Source: Glebionis coronaria
Taxonomy: Eukaryota > Streptophyta > Magnoliopsida > Asterales > Asteraceae
NCBI GenBank assembly: GCA_025667525.1
Contig: CM046874.1
Coordinates: forward strand, 427,388,400-427,452,399
Length of the DNA: 64,000 nucleotides
Direction: 5' to 3'
Shown: positions 57,584-64,000 of the stretch, one piece after another
Layout: each line of letters starts with the position of its first letter
Numbering within the stretch: the first letter of the stretch is position 1
Position numbers and translations under genes: made by a program
The notes under the pieces: model-generated
Told to the model about the DNA's origin: nothing
Databases searched by the model: none
What the model saw: the letters and a program-made list of their open reading frames with translations, nothing else

Positions 57584-58075
57584 TGTTGGGAATAAAAATA
57601 GCTAAGTCATTATGCCACTGACAAAGGGATTTTGGACGCTGACAAGAGCAATTGAGTTGCTGACATATTGGGCACTGAGAAGACAAATCAAGGCGCTGAC
57701 AAAGGAAATCCGAGTTACAAGACAACTACTTAGTAAACACATTTTGTATATTTAGGAAAGATATGATTAACATTGTATTCTCTATATTTATCTTTTCCTA
57801 GAATAGTTGATAAGTAGATTATTGTTCAAGACTCCTTATGTTATAAAAGGAGGTCTTAGGGTTCTTTGTTGATATATGTTCTTAACACTTTCATTGTACC
57901 TCATCGATTATCAATACAAGTGAAAGTTTCGTATACATTGTGTTTTTCTTTGTTCTTTGTTCTAAGTGTTAATTCCGGGTAACACTTAGATTGTCATAAA
58001 AACAAAGATTCTCTACGTGTTATACTTGATTTAATCTCGTTAACACAAAACTAAATTGATCTAAGTTTAGGATCA
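57584..58075 (+). repeat. D 3' LTR (492 bp)
   Basis: Same ends and length as the 5' LTR. TATA box TATAAAA at 57842-57848. It has CGCTGACA at 57637-57644 and 57694-57701, where the 5' LTR has CGCTAACA. Confidence 0.93.
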
Positions 58076-60036
<1,961 letters not shown>

Positions 60037-60212
60037 TGTAACGCCTCCGTTTTACCTTATAGCAGCGGAAGCGAATTTTTGGGGTATTACTATCAAAGTA
60101 TCCTAGTCAGAATAATAGAAAATACATAAAATCATTTTTTATAAATATTAACATCATCATTAATTTATTCAGAGTTAATAGAAACAACGGTACAATAATG
60201 TACAACACAAAT
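60037..60212 (-). repeat. Tekay-like LTR, reverse oriented, left piece
   Basis: TGTAACGCCTCCG starts abruptly within E RNase H; on the minus strand it is an LTR end. The LTR continues at 63665 after the solo LTR. A target duplication ATTAC (60032-60036) is possible, but its partner is beyond the window. Confidence 0.65.
60208..60212. repeat. Target-site duplication of solo LTR, left copy (CAAAT)
   Basis: Repeated at 63660-63664. Confidence 0.88.
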
Positions 60213-63200
60213 TGTAACACCCCCAAATTTATACAACTTAGTACAGCGGAAGACTAGTTGGTGTTACGGGATAGCACATTACTCACATCATAGACAACGC
60301 ATAAAAATCGCGTCGTTTATTAATAAAGCATTTCCATTCATAAACTTCAAAGTTACATCGGTCCCAAGTCATTACATTTCATACAAAGTTTTACAAAGTA
60401 TTTGAATGGAAAATATTGTTTAAGTGCGGGCCATGAATTCTTGTCGTCTTCCCGAGAATTACCTTCAAGTACCTGAGATAAAACATGTTAAAAGAAAAGG
60501 TCAGCAATAACGCCGAGTGAATTCATAGAGTTTAATAAACCATCAATATAACATCGGTATAAAATTATTACCGAATATCATTTTTATACAAATCTTTGTA
60601 ATAGGCCATAAAATGGCCAAAATCATTTTATACAAATCTTTATCAAAATCATAATATAGGCATTTGCCTTAGAAATCATTGTACGAGCCAATGTCGTGAA
60701 AACATCATACAATACGTTTTACAACGTTGTATAGATTAAATAAAAACCGTTATATGAATATGGTTATGAAAACCAAAACACGAAAACAATATCAATAGTA
60801 TGACCCTGTATTGCTAGTCAGGCAATACATCGTAATTCGGAGCGTCTATTAGTATTTCGGTAATTGGATTATTATAAGCCGCATGAAATTCTTACCTTAC
60901 TAAACCAACAACGGGTAGCTAACCCGATACCAATTTTGCCCATCTAAAGTAGCGTGTCGTCACAAAGGTCACGCTATGGAAATCTTCTCATACATAAATT
61001 CGCTTACCAATCAATGTGGCACGACGGGGATCAACCGTCAAGGCGCGAACTGGGGTGATCGTCCCCAAATAGTACTATTAAATGCATAAGCGTCTACCAA
61101 CTCCCGGTAGTTCACAATTCATGCTAATGGGACTTTTAGTGACATAACCTAACTTTAATAATCCATTTTATTTCATCTATCGGGTCCATTAATCATTTAT
61201 CGGGTCATACAATCGGGTCATTCAATCATTCGGGTCCAAAATCAAAAAACAAACACGGGACAAATGGTGTCCTATTTTATAAAAACTAACATGTTATCTC
61301 CCACGCGGGTTTATAAAACATTTATAAAAACATTTAAAAGAGTGCGAGGCTATGAACTCACGTTGATGTGGGAAGATGGGTTATCGGCAATTCGGACGTA
61401 CGGTACGTGCTTCAATCACGGAAACCTAGACAAATAATAATCGGTCTTAGACGTTTGTCCAATGACTTTATAAAAATATCAATTATGTATACATATGATG
61501 ATTATATATATATGATGATCAAGTGGGTTTACATATTCTCGTTTACTCATTTTAGAGTTATGTGTTGATAACTTTTATACTAGTTTTCTCGTTTTACCTA
61601 TTTATGTGTTTTAGGTCCAATAAGCCTATTATAAGTTCTTAACTTGTATTAATCCTTTTTGTACTTATATTATCAGTACATACACTTTCAAGTTGGGCCC
61701 AAATGGGTTAAGCCCAATAATAAGTTTATAAGTGTTTTAGTCCATTTTTGTTGTATTATTAGTCCAATAACGTTAATTTAGTCCGTTAACGTCCGTATTT
61801 CTTATAGTTCGGGTTTTTATCGGTTTTTACTTGTTATACATGTATATATATCAGTATATAAGTTTTATAAAGTTTTCATTAGACGGGTCCAACCATCTAA
61901 GTTTTATTTAACAAAAACGTTAATTTTACGGCAATAGCCGAAAAAGTCGTAAAAATCATGTTTATAGTTTTATAACTTATAAAACTTAACAAGTTTCCAT
62001 TTTTATCATTTATACACTTATTCCACCTTTTATATATTTATATAAATAGAATCCATGAGTTAGTGGGTTTTAACTTTACATTTTATACAATATAATTTTG
62101 AGTGCTTATATAATAGTATTATACTTTATTTTCCAAAAATATGATTTTTATCTTCACTTTCACCAAAACTGCCATATCTTGAGTTCTACTTGGAGATAGA
62201 AGCTCAAATTTTTATCACATAAACTACATGATATGTGCTACATTTAACTCTTCTATAGCTACTGTTGAATCATCTTCTAAGTATTTTCTAAAAATCGTCC
62301 AAAACAGTAACCTCAGATTTATACCCTAAACTTGTTTTGATCATATCTCACTCATTATAATGATTCCATTGCATGGCCAACTCTCACATGTGTACAAGAA
62401 ATTTAGCTTACTGTAAATGGATTCTATTTCATCATTTCATCAGTTCTTAACATGTTTCTTTACTGTTTTATACAACCATGTAATTTAAACAAGATTTTAA
62501 CCTTGTTTCTCATGGTTTTTCACCTTTTTAATCATGTTCATCAACAACAAATCCCCACATAACATTTTTATCATCATATAATCATAATAAACATATACAA
62601 TAGGAAATAAAATACATGTTTACATAATCAAAATAACAAGAAGTTGAGGAGGACAATCTTTATACCACCAAGTTGATGTAGGTTATGAGTTTGTCATGGA
62701 TTTGGATGGAGAAACTTGTGCATAGCCAAGACCATCTTCAAGACCACCATTCTTCATGTATACCTTGTGGAAAATCAGCCTCAAGAAACTATGAAAACTC
62801 CTCCTTGGATGTTATAAGCACCACCAATCTATAGGGTTTCAAGAGGGCTTCAACATATATGTAAATAACATAGGATTTGTGGTTGAATTTTGATCATGAA
62901 TGGTGTTTATGGGGTGGATATGGACGGCCAAAATGGGAGCCAAGAGAGAGATGAGAGAATTTTGTGTGGTATTGCATGTGAGAAATGAGATGTGGTTTAG
63001 CATTTGGTGGTTTTGTTGTAACTAGTGGTAGTATTGCTTAACTTGTAAGCTTTGGTGACATGTGTAACTACAAGGCTTAAAACTTGACACCAAAGTGTTG
63101 AGGTGTGGTGTTGTAGCCGTCCCATGTAAGCTAGTGGGGTGGGACAATGTATTTTGTCCCATCTCACTAGTTTACGGGTATTCCTCGATTCTAGTTTCCT

Positions 63201-63659
63201 CGATTTGCGTGCCCTCGGGTCGTTTTACGAAAAACGTTTTTATAAATTATGAATCAACGGCACAAAACGAATCCAATAAAAATTGTCTCATCAAAAACGG
63301 AGTTCGAAAACGTAAATACGTAATCCTAAGGTTTCCGGTTTAGTCGTAAAGGACGTTAAAATAAAATCGTAAGTCCTAGTCTCTTCTCGTAAATTTGTGA
63401 GTTTATGAACCAACACAAATTTAAAACTCCAAAATAATATTCGTGGATAAATTTATTTTTCTGAAATGTCGGACTGTCACCAAAGACGGTGTACGTAAAC
63501 GTAAGCACGTAACGTTGAATCCTCCGGTTTAGACGTATTCGATGCTACTTCAAGACGTAAATCCAAATTTCTTCCCAAAAATATGTGAGTTCATATTGTA
63601 AATTGTTTTTAAATAATATTGAGAATAAAATATCAACCATAAATTGACGGATTGTCACA
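60213..63659 (-). repeat. Solo LTR of a Tekay-like element (3,447 bp)
   Basis: On the plus strand it runs from TGTAACACCCCC to GATTGTCACA, with TG...CA ends and CAAAT on both sides. Its first bases match the reverse complement of the T LTR end (GGTGTTACA and the GCGGAAG word). No primer site, polypurine tract or coding sequence is inside, so this is a single LTR left by LTR-LTR recombination. Orientation is minus. Short ORFs inside are chance. Confidence 0.85.
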
Positions 63660-63664
63660 CAAAT
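63660..63664. repeat. Target-site duplication of solo LTR, right copy (CAAAT)
   Basis: Matches 60208-60212. Confidence 0.88.
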
Positions 63665-64000
63665 TTTTCCAAAGATCTAGTTTTATTTTCTAGAATGACA
63701 ACCTTATTCAAGACACCACCATCTGCAGCCCGCCAGTCCTCATTCACCTGAAATATATGTCTTAATGTCAACAAAATGGTTGATCGAATTCATAGGTTTT
63801 TAACAATATTTGAATACAAGTACGACTCCAGGGCTACATTATTATACACCCAACTTTTTAAATTTCATCAATTTATATTGCACTAGCTCATGACCCCGTA
63901 ACTAGAAATTATCCGGAAAACCCAACAAATTTTCCCTTAAGTAGGAAGCTTGCCGGACTAACCTAAATGCAAAATAAAGCATATATGTTTAGCCTAGGTA
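63665..64000 (-). repeat. Tekay-like LTR, reverse oriented, right piece
   Basis: This continues 60037-60212. TTCACCTGAAAT and GAATTCATAGG parallel AAGTACCTGAGAT and GAATTCATAGAG at about 60467-60530 in the solo LTR, so host and insert are related LTRs. It runs off the window end; no gene seen. Confidence 0.6.

Larger units (their letters stand above)
25877..58075 (+). mobile_element. D: old Sirevirus-like Ty1/copia element with env-like ORF, twice interrupted
   Basis: The 492-bp LTRs lie at 25877-26368 and 57584-58075. Without its two insertions (C and a 529-bp insert) D is about 11.5 kb. Order: LTR, canonical initiator-Met primer site, gag with two zinc knuckles, protease, integrase, RT, RNase H, 1.2 kb spacer, env-like ORF, polypurine tract, LTR. 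About 31 differences between the LTRs by eye (about 6 percent) and many nonsense codons make it the oldest measurable element here. The flanks do not match (TCCTC before, ACACT after), so no target duplication is visible. The Sirevirus assignment rests on the two zinc knuckles and the extra ORF after RNase H. Confidence 0.9.

Noticed and set aside
61368..61568. Short ORF in the solo LTR (also 63095-63343)
   Set aside because: Chance frames in AT-rich LTR sequence; no start context, motif or conservation visible.

Overview
The window looks like a stretch of plant nuclear genome made almost entirely of LTR retrotransposons. I see no convincing host gene, tRNA, rRNA or CRISPR array. The Gag proteins (long-gag Ty1/copia, Sirevirus-like copia with an extra 3' ORF, Tat-like gypsy with an antisense ORF) resemble proteins I remember as abundant in Asteraceae (daisy family) genomes. 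That taxonomic guess is from memory and was not searched.

Layout, using my own labels. T (before 1 to 18042, +) is a Tekay/Del-type chromovirus (Ty3/gypsy) whose 5' end lies outside the window. Its pol is split by K (995-12762, +), a complete 11.8 kb Ty1/copia element with 365-bp LTRs that look identical and a GGATT target duplication. T itself sits in A (18043-23848, -), a gypsy element with a tRNA-Asp type primer site and a broken gag-protease ORF. Next come G (about 23870-24990, -), a piece of Sirevirus-like copia gag; F (about 24991-25765, +), a truncated LTR related to A; and H (25766-25876, -), a scrap of another copia gag.

D (25877-58075, +) is a heavily decayed Sirevirus-like copia element with 492-bp LTRs and an extra env-like ORF. 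It is split twice: by C (27872-47998, +, duplication GTAGA), a Tat-type gypsy element with 581-bp LTRs and an antisense spliced ORF, and by a 529-bp LTR-derived insertion (52685-53213, duplication GCTAT). C is in turn split by B (36552-45602, -, duplication GGGGC), a relative of A whose only ORF is an intact gag-protease. Downstream, E (58076-60036, +) is a decayed Tekay-like pol. It is cut by a reverse-oriented Tekay-like LTR (60037 to beyond the window), which itself contains a complete 3.4 kb solo LTR (60213-63659, duplication CAAAT).

LTR divergence counted by eye agrees with the nesting: D about 6 percent, C about 5 percent, B about 1 percent plus one 34-bp indel, K zero. K is therefore the youngest insertion.

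The signals least explained by ordinary annotation are these. (1) A TTCCGA-rich leader module lies in the 5' transcribed region of copia K and in the LTRs of gypsy A, B and F, with anchor words collinear between K and A. (2) The 8-mer CGCTGACA is dispersed through coding, non-coding and LTR parts of D. (3) C carries an antisense gene with its own TATA box and several intron-like gaps. (4) A and B share a gag-protease-only architecture with a conserved acidic C-terminal extension. (5) A single in-frame TAA separates gag and pol in the otherwise intact, recent element K.
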